DNA from: Deroplatys truncata
Lineage: Eukaryota; Arthropoda; Insecta; Mantodea; Mantidae
Assembly: GCA_030765065.1 (NCBI GenBank)
Contig: CM060989.1
Coordinates: 55,628,001 to 55,692,000 of the forward strand
Direction of reading: 5' to 3'
Length of the DNA stretch: 64,000 nt
The position numbers and the translations under genes are program-made. The notes under the pieces were generated by a model. That model saw only the letters and a program-made list of their open reading frames with translations, was not told the DNA's origin and did no database searches. Positions within the stretch are counted from its first letter, which is position 1. Each line of letters begins with the position of its first letter. Of this stretch, positions 1 to 9,762 are shown one piece after another.

Positions 1-363
1 TTTTGTGCAGTAACATTTTGTCTATCTCTTATGGTTTACAAGTTATGCAAAAGTCGTTCACAATGAAGAATACTTTTTGGAGACATTCCCAGAAAATTCG
101 AGATATACATTTCATTTGTCATGAAAATATCTTAAACATATGATATTTTAATCAAAATCGTTAGCCATTTTTGAGAAAATTAAAATTTTCGAAAAATGTT
201 CCATGTAAAGGGTAATCTGGGGCGGGGGGATTTTCTTGAAAACCTTCGTGACGCATCTCTGGAAGACACTGAACCTAAATACCAAGTTTGGTGTTTCTGA
301 GTTATGCTGTTCACAGACACACACACACACACACACACATTTTCCAAAAAGAGAAAGTAAAAA
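1..363 (+). mobile_element. RepA copy, cut by window edge
   Basis: The sequence enters inside RepA and runs through its central part to the CA tract (about 311-339). After the tract, TTTCCAAAAA joins directly to GAGAAAGTAAAA, so about 140 bp containing the 3' hairpin has been deleted, apparently between short A-rich matches. The beginning lies outside the window. Confidence 0.85.
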
Positions 364-1380
364 TGATATCTCTCACAAATATTAATATTTTGGAAAACAA
401 ATGCACAAGTTTATTGTATAGGAATAGAACTAGCATACCAAATTTCAGACCTTTAATTCTAAATTTCAAAAAGGGTACCATTTACTACTAGGTATGTTAT
501 GTATTTGAAAAAATAAATCAATAAAATAATAGTAATAATACAATTACAAAACTATTGATTCTAGAGCAATGAAACTTTACCAACAATATGACATGCCAGG
601 TGCAAACTTAAAATAATTCATTAAAATTCGGTGATTAGGGTTCATTTGATACCAATGTTCATTTAAGTTTTACGTCGTTATGTTTAATGATGAATTTTCA
701 TTGTGAATGGCCACTAAACTCCTGTTCAACCTTACTGCCAGTGATTTGGCCGCTCATTTTCACACACCACATAGATTGCGTGACAGAGTATGTAAACTCT
801 TGAGAAATCTCACAAATGTGTGGCTCCAGTTGAGGTGGTTCTCTGGAAGTGCCCAGTTATTTTTAACCCTAAAGTCCCCCACGTGAACGTCGACATCGTG
901 CCGGAGTGCAGCTGTTGCCACCTGAAATACTTCCAGGCAGAGGCGCACGCCATCTACCGTCAAACCTTGTAGTCGCCATTTAAAATAGAGTGGCGTGGTG
1001 TCAAAACTTTCCAACACTGTACACCGCGACGACAAGAAACGTCAGAGAGCGAACTAATAGCAACCGACTCCGGTGGTGCCACATCTTAAGATGTGGAAGT
1101 CAGAATTTCCTCCAATGCAGCTTTCATAATCCGTCACATGTTTCTCAAGGCAACAGAAAGGCAATCGCTTATATATCAATAGTTAAGTCAATATTATTGA
1201 CTGATAATGGTTTCTGAAAAATATTTTTATAAATACAGTGAGGTTATTTGAGTTGTGGGCCGAAAGAACTCGGCTGCGCATTGGGTCATCGAGGCTGCAG
1301 CGGCGGGGAATAGGGAGACAGCATCTCCGTGCATACAGTAATGCATTTTACTATAAGCATAAAATTATATTGAAACTCGA
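364..1380. other. Anonymous interval
   Basis: No family was recognised. A 91-codon minus-strand reading frame (760-1035) lies in a locally GC-richer patch, but it shows no known domain and has no convincing exon borders. The stretch 1237-1330 is GC-richer and also unassigned. Confidence 0.5.
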
Positions 1381-1484
1381 TGGCTTTTAATATAGTCAAA
1401 TGAAAAATTCAATGCCACAGCCGGGATTTGAACACGGTTCTCCCGTTCCCCGTGCGGTTGCTCTAACCATTGAGCTACTGCGAC
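1381..1484 (-). mobile_element. SINE-3 copy (tRNA-derived)
   Basis: On the minus strand 1484-1414 reads as a tRNA-like head: GTCGCAGTAGCTCAATGGTT carries an A-box-like motif and GTTCAAATCCC a B-box. The acceptor ends pair only with G-U wobbles and no regular anticodon stem forms, so it is not a working tRNA. After the head, ATTGAATTTTT and CTATATTAAAAGCC are shared with the copy at 2755-2857, which shows a common SINE body. Confidence 0.65.
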
Positions 1485-1648
1485 ATGTCTTTGAAACAAT
1501 TCCCCAATTGACTCAAGTTGTTTCCCAGACAGACCACCACGGCACCTCGCTCAAGATGACAATCTCGGTGGCGACATCCTATCGCAAGTACCTCAATGCT
1601 GGGTATATTTTTTTTTTCTATTTTAAAGATATTTTACTTTTTGTTATA

Positions 1649-2692
1649 CAAAGTGAGTCAATAGACTCCGAACCGCCTGCGCGGTGTTTATCCTGTCCGC
1701 GTCCTCAGCGCTCGTTGCCGTCTGCCGCTATCATAGAAAGGCGCGAATGAAACCATACAACATTTATAAAACTATTTTAAAAGACTTTACTTACCAGCTT
1801 TACGACAGGAGATACTGAAACTGGCCACCGTCGTTGTCCATACATTTTTGGCACCTCTTTAGGAAACTATCCATCACTCGCCGTAGTTCACGTTGAGAAA
1901 TTTCCTGGCTGATATTTGTTTTAATTCTTCCAGGGTGTGTGGGATTGTTTTGTACATTTTAAGTTATCCCGTAGGGGTATTTTATAAACAATATTACCGG
2001 CTGTGCGGTGTTTTTCCACTGGGCATGTGGAAATATGATAAAAACATGATTACGCACTGCTGCTATAAACAAAGTCACGCTGTTATTGTTTTGCTGTGCA
2101 ATGTGAAGTGCAGTTTTGAGTTGACGGTGATGTGGTTCAGTTATTACGAGATATTTATTATTTTGTCCTGTACTTAGTCATAAAGTATATTATGGCCCAG
2201 TATATGTTTTTTACTGCACAGTGTGCATCTATTTATGATTCATGTGTGTTAAACTCGGTCAGCTCGCCAACTGAAAGTGTGATTTGCAAAAAGATTTCCA
2301 GGTGTAAAAGTTCCAGGCCGTACAACAATCCATGAACTTTACAGTAAATTTCAGGCCACAGGATGTGTTCAGGCTAAGAAATCTAAAAGACGGCATTCGG
2401 GTCTTACCGAAGAAACGTTAGACGACATCGGTCATCGTTCGAAAATTCCTCCCAAAAATTCCATGATGGATGGTTTCCTTCAAGAGATGCCAAAAATGTA
2501 TGGACAACGACGGTGGCCAGTTTCAGCATTTCCTTTCATAAAGTTGGTAGGTAAAGCCTTTAAAAGTAGTTTTAAAAATGTTGTGTGGTTTCATTCGCGC
2601 CTTTCTATGATAGCAGCAGACGGCAACGTGCGCCGAGGACGCGGGCAGGAAAAACACTGCATAGGCGGTTCGGAGTCTTTTGGTTCACTGTG
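1649..2692 (+). mobile_element. Long-TIR mariner derivative, copy T1
   Basis: The two ends are inverted copies of each other over more than 200 bp; CAAAGTGAGTC at 1649 faces the complement of CACAGTGAACC near 2692, and CCACCGTCGTTGTCCATAC near 1825 faces GTATGGACAACGACGGTGG near 2500. The left arm carries the transposase C-terminal coding sequence in antisense, out to about 1965. The middle keeps a 5' leader and the N-terminal DNA-binding part, then jumps to the C-terminal end. Outermost bases have drifted and the TA duplication is not clean. It is the longest of four copies. Confidence 0.75.
2289..2441 (+). pseudogene. Transposase N-terminal helix-turn-helix fragment
   Basis: Read in the frame from 2289, the translation contains RFPGVKVPGRTTIHELY, then KFQATGC and LTEETLDDIG. 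This is the pattern of the N-terminal DNA-binding domain in a common arthropod Tc1/mariner-type transposase family. The catalytic core is absent; the frame runs on into sequence from the 3' end of the gene near 2460. It is a relic of an internally deleted copy, not a functional gene. Confidence 0.65.
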
Positions 2693-2754
2693 TGTACATA
2701 TATAAACTAAATAGAAATTAATTATACTTTTTACAGACCTTAGCCTGGCATTGG

Positions 2755-2857
2755 CAACTTTTAATATAGAGCCAACTGAATTCAATGCCACAGCCGGGAT
2801 TTGAACACAGTTCTCCGGATCTCTGTGCGGTTGCTCTAACCATTGAGCTACTGTGAC
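2755..2857 (-). mobile_element. SINE-3 copy
   Basis: A second tRNA-like head (2857 down to 2789) has the same A-box and B-box spacing as the copy at 1381-1484 and the same following body with a TATATTAAAAG segment. It lies about 60 bp beyond the right end of element T1. Confidence 0.6.
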
Positions 2858-3005
2858 AATATGCCGTTGATGATTGCTACTAACTTATGTTATTTGAGGT
2901 GTTTAAAATGAATGCCCTCAACGAAATACATTTCCCAGCAATTGCGTATGAAATTCCGTTTAAGATTCACAAGCTTCGCAGGTGTGGTTTTGGCAATTTC
3001 TCACG

Positions 3006-3008
<3 letters not shown>

Positions 3009-3048
<40 letters not shown>
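3009..3048. repeat. (TA)n microsatellite, about 20 units
   Basis: An uninterrupted run of alternating T and A in otherwise anonymous DNA; no gene lies nearby. Confidence 0.95.
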
Positions 3049-3049
<1 letters not shown>

Positions 3050-3150
3050 CTTGCACTTTGATTCTTAGGTATCCCCATAAATAAAAATAAAAAATCTCAC
3101 CTAAACTAGCATTTTTAGGTTAATAGGTACAAGTAGAGAAGAATCTTGAC

Positions 3151-4025
3151 TTTTTACTTTCTCTACTACGTATAGTAAGTAGGGGAAGTATTGCATTCCA
3201 CCCAAAAATTCGATACCGAGATTTCACCGGAAATACATGTTTTGAGACCTCCTGAATCCAAAAAAAGCATTTTTGGAAACATGTCCGTGTGTGAGTCTGT
3301 GTGTGTGTCTGTGTGTGTGTGTGTCTGTGAACAGCATAACTCAAAAACGAACAGTCGTATAAGCACCAAACTTGGTATTTAGGTTCAGTATCTTCCAGAG
3401 ATGCGACACGAAGGTTTTCAAGAAAATCCCCCCACCCCAGACTACCCTTTACATGGAAGATTTTTCGAAAATTTTAATTTTCTCAAAAATGGCTCTAACG
3501 ATTTTGATTAAAATATCATATGTTTAAGATAATGTCATGAGAAATGAAATGTATATCTCGAATTTTCTGGGAATGTCTCCAAAAGTATTCTTCATTGTGA
3601 ACGACTTTTGCATAGCTGGTAAACCATAAGAGATAGACAAAATTTTACTACACAAAAAATGTAGATCGCGTTAAAATACACAACTTATGTCATATACATT
3701 TCTTTTGTTGAGTGAACCGTTTTCGAGATATTGCTTGTTATTTCCTTAAATTTTACAATACTTATACTTTTTCTCACATTCGTTATTCATTTTTTTATGT
3801 CCTGGACATGCAAAGAGAATGGAATGCGCCACATAGCAACCAGCGTTAAAATATTTGACTATCGCTTAAAAGCTACCATATTTCCCTTGCATCTACAAGA
3901 AAATTACCAATAAGATTGACATCTCGATATCTCGATTAACATGAACCATATGGAGAATAAGCGTTTGTAAAATTAGATTGTACAAGAGTAGAGAAAGTCA
4001 TGTGAGTGTAACACATCAGATTTTT
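3151..4025 (-). mobile_element. Complete RepA element (reference copy)
   Basis: Both ends are present. On the plus strand it begins TTTTTACTTTCTCTACTACG, has an imperfect hairpin (CTACTACGTATAGTAAGTAG), a mixed TG/TC tract at 3285-3326, the conserved AACAGCATAACTC block, about 600 bp of unique sequence, then GAGTAGAGAAAGTCATGTGA and ACACATCAGATTTTT. The motif ACTTTCTCTACT at one end and its complement 22 bp inside the other form sub-terminal inverted repeats. There is no transposase. Frames open across the TG tract are open in more than one phase and on both strands, so they are not taken as genes. Helentron-associated class is an inference; a MITE is the alternative. Confidence 0.85.
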
Positions 4026-4533
4026 ATATCTAATTTTATACAATCCTTGTCGGAAACTTTTATTATTAGCCTGATTATTGGTATGATTTAAGTAAAATGA
4101 TTTCTGAAATCAATTTAAGTGATTGAGGCGATGAAGCACTGCACTTAAGGAACTAGGACAGCCAACAGACAGCTCGTTAACAAATATTGCGGGGATTTTT
4201 GTTATTGTACATGATGCTGTTGAAATGCACGTAAAGACACAACTGAAATAATGAAACAACATTGTTATTGGCTGTTTTGGCATTCTTTAAACGAAGCAAG
4301 AAAAAAGGCTAGGATAGTTGATAGGGATAGCCTCCTAAGATATGGCTTTTAGGATTATTTCCCTAAATGTCTACTAAACATCGAGTGAAACACAAAGGTT
4401 TTACGAACGCACCTTTAATGTTAACAGGTTACACAAGGTGAAATTTACGTTAGTGCGTCACTTAATAGAACATATACTACAAGAATGTGCAATTTTTGTT
4501 CCTTCTCCATACGAACATAATATCTACTTTTGT
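4026..4533. other. Anonymous AT-rich interval
   Basis: No ORF of note, no family match and no repeat structure was seen between RepA and the following SINE. Confidence 0.5.
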
Positions 4534-4795
4534 CGTCCTCCGTGGTGTAGTGGTTACCCTGCTAGCCTCTAATTCCCAAGATCGCGGGTTCAAACCCGGC
4601 GGAGGGCGATGGATTTTTTCGGGTGTAAAAATCCTTAGCATAGCTTCCTTCGGAAGGGAAGTAAAGCCGATGGTCCCGTCATAGATATACGGCACGTAAA
4701 AGCACCTCAAGCCTGATAAGGAGGCCTCTGAGCAAAATTAAAGGTCTTTCGCGCTCATTATAGAATGGGGCGCTAAAGACCACGGCAGTTAAAAG
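4534..4795 (+). mobile_element. SINE-1, near complete
   Basis: The tRNA-like head has ends that pair (TCCTCCG with CGGAGGG), an A-box-like GTGGTGTAGTGGTTA and the B-box GGGTTCAAACCC. It is followed by a conserved body: TTTTTTCGGG(C/T)GTAAAAATCC, a segment with CTTCGGAAGGGAAGTAAAGC, ACGGCACGTAAAAG, and a 3' part ending in an A/T-rich tail. The same head and body occur at seven other places on both strands, so this is a dispersed retroposon and not a tRNA gene. Confidence 0.85.
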
Positions 4796-4827
4796 AGCGA
4801 TTATACATTAAATTATATACCTATACT

Positions 4828-5113
4828 GTCCCCATAGCTCAACCAGAAGAGCACCTGCCTGCTGTGCGAGGGGATCCGGGTTCGATTCCCAGGTGAGGGT
4901 GGGAATTTTTCTATCGCTAAGATTATTCCCCATTGTCCCCAGAGTCCGGAAGTATGAATGTGAGTGATCTACAGTATAAAACCAAAAGGGAGGGAAGAAA
5001 GAAAGAGGGGGAAAAACGAAAACCCAATGACAACGGCAGTAAGTTCCAAACGTAAAAGGCCGCCGATAGGAACCATTGCAGTTAAAGACAGGGTATAACT
5101 GGAACAAATTAAT
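4828..5113 (+). mobile_element. SINE-2
   Basis: A different tRNA-like head (ATAGCTCAACCAGAAGAGCA as A-box region, GGGTTCGATTCCC as B-box) is followed by a body with AAGATTATTCCCCATTGTCC and a 3' part containing AAAGGCCGCCGATAGGAACC. Relatives lie at 31290-31563 and 40523-40796. It starts about 30 bp after SINE-1, giving a head-to-tail pair. Confidence 0.8.
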
Positions 5114-5123
5114 GTTATATATA

Positions 5124-5657
5124 CAGGGAGAGCCAAAAGACTACGAACTGGCTGCGCGGTGTTTTTCCTGTCCGCATCCTCGGCGCACGTTGCCGTCTGC
5201 CGCTATCATAGGAAGGCGCGGATGAAACCAACATTTTTAAAACTACTTTTAAAGGCTTTACTTAAGAACTTTGTGAAAGTGTGTTTAAGGACAGATTTGT
5301 GGCGCCCCTCAGTCCCCCGACCTAACCCTCTGAGATTTCTATCTCTGGGGTAACAAAGTGTACAAGACAAACCCACACACCCTGGAAGAATTAAAACAAA
5401 ATATCCGCCAGGAAATTGCCAGCATTTCTCAACGTGAACTACGGCGAGTGATGGATAGTTTCCTAATTAAGTGCAAAAATGTATGGACAACGACGGTGGC
5501 CGGTTTCAGCATCTCCTTTCATAAAGTTGTTAAGTAAGGCCTTTAAAAGTAGTTTTAAAAAGTTGTATGGTTTCATCCACGCCTTTCTTTGATAGCGGCA
5601 GACGGCAACGAACGCCGATGACGCTGACAGGAAAAACACCGGGCAGCCGGCTCTCTG
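5124..5657 (+). mobile_element. Long-TIR mariner derivative, copy T2
   Basis: It begins CAGGGAGAGCC directly after a TA and ends GGCTCTCTG directly before a TA, as expected for Tc1/mariner insertion. The arms are inverted copies over about 150 bp. The left arm is shorter than in the other copies and joins abruptly to the 3' third of the transposase. Total 534 bp, so it could move only with transposase supplied in trans. Confidence 0.8.
5290..5525 (+). pseudogene. Transposase C-terminal fragment
   Basis: The frame contains DFYLWG, which carries the third acidic residue expected in this family, then KVYKTNPHTLEELKQNIR, RQEIASISQRELRRVMDSF and a short C-terminus that extends into the right TIR. 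A one-base insertion near 5305 and a stop just before DFYLWG break it. The pattern is that of the Tc1/mariner superfamily C-terminal region. The first two acidic residues are missing, so it cannot be catalytic. Confidence 0.7.
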
Positions 5658-5739
5658 TATAATGCAGATGTTCGGCCTAGAGGTATACCAAAATACATGC
5701 GTATAAATAAAGAACTTTACATTTTACGTTGTAGCGTTC

Positions 5740-5830
5740 ATGTCCAATCGATAAAAAATCTCCCCGAGATATGATCGTCACTATTTCATGATCTGTATAG
5801 AGTCGTATCGATCGCGCATGCGCACATATG
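5740..5830. promoter_or_regulatory. Possible promoter-type motif cluster
   Basis: Within about 90 bp lie AATCGATAA, GTATCGATC and the palindromic CGCGCATGCGCA. TATCGAT-like sites are bound by DREF and GCGCATGCGC by NRF-1/ewg in insects; both are typical of housekeeping promoters. No first exon could be identified downstream, so this may be chance. Confidence 0.2.
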
Positions 5831-6840
5831 TCCAATGTGAAACGCTTTGACAGTCTAGCAGCGTAACTGACAACTCAGAATATGGACGCCACAACGAAAT
5901 CATCTTAGCTTGACGTTTTTTAAGACCGAGAGTTTACTTAAGTACAATTTTAACATATTTCCAGCATTATAGGATAAGTCACCAGAATCTGCTGATATTT
6001 CAAAACCGGCAACGCCTTCGCGAATACGCTCATTTACATGTATTGAGAAGCTTTGTATCGATTACGTTTTTATATTCGCAAGTGTTCAAACTTGCACGCC
6101 GACATTTAGTCACCAACTGATGTACTGATTATAGTATTATCTAATTACATTACTAGTTATATTAGTTATGTTAATTAGGCTAATTATACGAGCATTTAAT
6201 TATTATTGTTATTAATTATGTCTTTCTTTTGTAGTTAACTAGAAATTTGAAATGTTTTTGTAATTTTTCAGTAAGCGTTGCTTGTGGTGCTTCATTTTTA
6301 GAGAAAGATGATCTGGGAAGGAAAAAGGGGCGGGAAGTTTAGTTTATGTAAGTACGTCGAGATCATGAAAATGTAATTATAGCTAGCTATAAATTCTTCA
6401 TACTATTATAGTACATAAATTTGCAAAGTTTTATAACCTACGCGTGTTATAGTCCATAGCAAGGTTCAGTGCTTAAACATTTAAGGTGCATCCAGGTTAT
6501 AGGTAGTAAATAAATAAATAAAACCTGAATATACCATTCCAGCACCTTAGTTACGATACCGGGACATTATTCAAGTTTTGTATTTATTCTCACAAACATA
6601 TTTACATTCATATTACATCAAACGTTTCAGTTAAAATAACTAGAAACTACACAATGTCTACAAAATAATACAATAATAAATAAAAATAAAAGAAAGAAAA
6701 TAAGAAATTATTAGATTAGAGTAAAAGTGTAAAAAGAAATTAATTAGAATTCTAAATTCTATATTTATCTACACTTGCTGCTAACCAGCTACTTCTTCTG
6801 GTAGCCAGCACAAAACTTTCTACTAAACTACTAATCGTTT
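5831..6840. other. Anonymous AT-rich interval
   Basis: No ORF or dispersed family was recognised. It becomes steadily richer in A/T towards its right end, with short (AAAT)n and (TAA)n-like stretches between 6500 and 6720. Confidence 0.5.
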
Positions 6841-7020
6841 AATAAGTTTATTTATTTTTACATTTTATTTAAAATCTTCTTTAATTAATTTTTTTATTAT
6901 GTTAAAGTTATCTAATTATAACATTCCATTGTTCTCATAGTAATTATTTAATTTATAGTAGTTCAATATTTCATTTAATATAACATTTTATTTAATCTCA
7001 ATATTAATTTTCTATTATCA

Positions 7021-7301
7021 CCCCTTTTAAGTTTTTTATATATCTATCAATTTTTAAATCTTACCACTAAACCTTTGCCTCTTTTAACCAAACACTAAAC
7101 CTTCTTTCTTCTATCGCTAAACATCTACTCACTTTACCCCGCAACATTTCACTTCCCTCACATCTTCCATTTTATTCTAACACCAACTCCAACCTACATA
7201 AACTCAAAATTCCGCTCCTATTAATAACAGTAACAAATTCACATCTCCACACCTCTAACATAACCTCTATCCCTCCCAAACCATATTAAACTACTCCTCC
7301 T
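7021..7301. other. G-depleted, C-rich strand segment
   Basis: About six G occur on the plus strand in roughly 280 bases, while C makes up around 30 percent. The trend begins near 6841 as T/A-rich DNA and ends sharply at CCTCCTGG near 7301. There is no tandem period, no ORF and no transposon end, so the skew is unexplained. Confidence 0.7.
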
Positions 7302-7322
7302 GGTTATAGTTAGTCAGCGATT

Positions 7323-7499
7323 ATGGCGGATGACCAAACCTTTGCACTGAAGAAAAGAATATTACAGAGAAAATTGACCGTTCTAACATGCGGCTTCAGC
7401 CATCTTGGTTTTTTAGTAACCAGAGTTATGCTGCATACCTTATACCTCTCGAACTCTAAATTTAGACGTCAGATCACCGACAAACAAGACTACGAATAA
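7323..7499 (+). CDS. Small hypothetical ORF, 58 codons
   Basis: An ATG at 7323 opens a frame starting MADDQTFALKKRILQRKLT and ending at a TAA at 7497-7499. The N-terminus is charged and lysine/arginine-rich, faintly like the start of some LTR-element gag proteins, but the frame is too short to assign. There is no splice evidence and no homology I recognise. It follows the G-depleted segment directly, which is the main reason to list it. It may be chance. Confidence 0.15.
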   Translation: MADDQTFALKKRILQRKLTVLTCGFSHLGFLVTRVMLHTLYLSNSKFRRQITDKQDYE

Positions 7500-8218
7500 T
7501 ACAAGTGCCACAAAGCACGGATAAAGTAGAAAGCGAATGTATAATTTATAATCAGGTTCATTTTCTTCCAAAAAGGAAAAATTTCGCAGCAAGCAGGCCT
7601 GGGCTAAACATCTGTCGTTCGATGCCGACCTCTAATCGTGTCAAGGCCAACCACTGTCAGTTTATTTCGACTCGTTTCTGTGCGGGTAGCCTGCGGCAGT
7701 GCACGTTGACTCATCGTGCACGGGGGGTTAGCCCCGATATTACGCGCAAGAGATCCAAGTAAGTTCTAAATAAACCATATTTCATCTATATCTACTTTGA
7801 GAATTTTGCCAAGCTCTTGTGTGTTTCAAGAGAAACTGCATTCGAGCGCAAGGCCATCTTCTCTCCCGCTGCAAATTTTGCAACAGCGCAGCAAACAACA
7901 GCTGCAAAATGAGGCTCGGGGGATGTAACCCAATGCTAGGCAAGTGGCTATCGCGTCGATTCACAGACCACGGTCGCATTATTATTCACGCCTCCCCAGG
8001 GACATGCACGTGCTTCGAGGAGGAAGGGGATGAGAGGCTCATGTTCTCATTCTCGTTGTTTTAACTGGTTGATTTGGCACGTCATTAAGAAGAATCAGGC
8101 TTGCCGATCACTCATTTATCCTGCAGATATATTTTCTGAACTATTTTAGTTATGTATTTTAGTGGGAGGGTATCTAGAAAGAATAAAATTTGACATATAG
8201 CTATAAACAAATCATGTA
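7500..8218. other. Anonymous interval, moderately GC-rich
   Basis: Several short frames (for example 7505-7762 and 7819-8064) show no recognisable domain. The composition is less AT-rich than the surroundings, so a degraded exon or an old element is possible but not demonstrated. Confidence 0.4.
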
Positions 8219-8887
8219 CAGGGAGAGCCAAAAAAACTACGAACCGGCTGCGCGGTGTTTTTCCTGTCCGCATCCTCGGCGCTCGCTGCCGTTTGCCGCT
8301 ATCATAGAAAGGCGAGGATGAAACCATACAACATTTTAAAAACTACTTTTAAAGGCTTTACTTACCAACTTTATGAAAGGAGATGCTGAAACTGGCTTCC
8401 GTCGTTGTTCATACATATTTAGAAATAGCAGGGGGTTAGGTCGGGGGACCGAGGGGGCCACAAATCTCTACTAATAATTCTGCCCTCAAACATACTTTCA
8501 ATTTTTCTCATCGAAATATTGGTCATACAAACTGTTGCAGTCTTGTTGAAAAAAGGCAAAATCACGCTCCCTGGCTGTTAATTCTCTAAAACAAAGGGAG
8601 GGATTGTGTTCACATATGCACGGGCTTCAACTATTGACTCGAAAAAAATTGGCGAATGATGGATAGTTTCTTAAACAGGTGCCAAAAATGTAAGTACAAC
8701 GCCGGCCAGTTTCAGCATCTCCTTTCATAAAGTTGGTAAGTAAAGCCTTTAAACGTAGTTTTAAAAATGTTGTATGATTTCATTCGCGCCTTTCTATGAT
8801 AGCGGCAGACAGCAACGAGCGCAGAGGACTCGAACAGGAAAAAACACCGCGCAGGCGTTTCGTAGTTTTTTTTTTGGCTTTCCGTGT
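8219..8887 (-). mobile_element. Long-TIR mariner derivative, copy T3
   Basis: The left end CAGGGAGAGCC follows GTA; the right end ...TTGGCTTTCCGTG is a drifted copy of the same TIR. Arms of about 200 bp are inverted copies of each other. Unlike T1 and T2, the core keeps the centre of the transposase, on the minus strand. Confidence 0.75.
8431..8665 (-). pseudogene. Transposase central fragment with second catalytic Asp
   Basis: Read on the minus strand from about 8665, it contains FFFESIVEARAYVN, then FQQD, which holds the second acidic residue of the DDE/D triad, a frameshift, and MRKIESMFEG with RDLWPPRSPDLTP leading towards the third. The frame breaks off near 8431 where it meets the TIR. 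Order and spacing match Tc1/mariner transposases. N- and C-terminal parts are missing. Confidence 0.65.
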
Positions 8888-9111
8888 GTTTTAGTAACTC
8901 CACAGACTGCCTAGGCTATGCATTGTACACACTAAGACAAAAACGAGCAAACTCTCGAAGCCTACATTTGTCTAGGTGGAAATCGTTTCCGCGGCTGGTT
9001 CACAATGGTGTCACGGGACGCGTGCTTTTAACTGCGTTCTATTGTCACCTTTCATATTGAGTAGGAGCCACTAAATATGCGCCGACACCGAGCGGTTATA
9101 AGCCAAAAAGT
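8888..9111. other. Anonymous interval
   Basis: Nothing recognised between the mariner derivative and the following SINE. Confidence 0.5.
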
Positions 9112-9372
9112 GGGTTATATTTATGGATGCTGTTTAACTACTATGGTTAACGTCCCCTTCTATATTGGGCATGAAAGACAGAAATTTTGTTCAGAGATAT
9201 CTTTATCAGGCTTGAGGTTATTTTACGTGCCGTAAATCTACTACACGAGACCACTGGCTTTACTTTCCTTCGAAGGAAGCCATGCTAAGGAATTTTACGC
9301 CCGAAAAAAAGCAATCGCCCTCTGCCGGGTTTGAACTCGCAACTTCGGGAGCTAGAGGCTGCGGCTATAAGC
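9112..9372 (-). mobile_element. SINE-1, degraded
   Basis: On the minus strand the tRNA-like head and body of SINE-1 are readable: the B-box region at about 9325-9340, TTTCGGGCGTAAAATTCC, and ACGGCACGTAAAAT. The head's 5' end is scrambled beyond about 9365. Confidence 0.75.
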
Positions 9373-9560
9373 TGGTACCTAGGAATGAGCCCTACCGAGG
9401 TTCGTATCCCCAGCTTAGTTTTATATTTTTTCCAGAAAACGCAATGTTTATGACTATAATATAATTTTAAGTTGCTAAGGTTTCTTTGATTTTACGCTCA
9501 CACATAAGAACCGAAACACTGTTTTCAAACTAAATTAGTAAGTTATTACAGTCCTAAATG

Positions 9561-9762
9561 AAAAATCTGACGTGATACATTCACATTCTCTACCCCTATC
9601 TTTATTAGTAAGTATACAAATTATTCTTACTAAAACTTATTTTTCTAGCCACTACATTCCAATAAACCTTTGCAGAAATAGCTACATTACATATTTCGTT
9701 ATAGATACAAAAAGAACAGCGACAGTGAAATGTTTAAGAACTGGACGCTAGTATATAACCTT
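9561..9762 (+). mobile_element. Old RepA relative, 5' part only
   Basis: It starts AAAAATCTGACGTGATACA and follows the RepA 5' end with many substitutions, including AATAGCTACATTACATATTT, a sequence typical of the older branch also seen at 32932, 40308 and 57524. It stops without a 3' end. Confidence 0.65.

Noticed and set aside
760..1035. 91-codon minus-strand frame as a host exon.
   Set aside because: No domain, no branch/acceptor and donor sites that clearly frame it, and no neighbouring exon; left as anonymous.
3009..3048. Regularly spaced repeats suggesting a CRISPR array (here and in the CA, GA and ATT tracts).
   Set aside because: They are simple microsatellites without spacers, and the DNA is eukaryotic.
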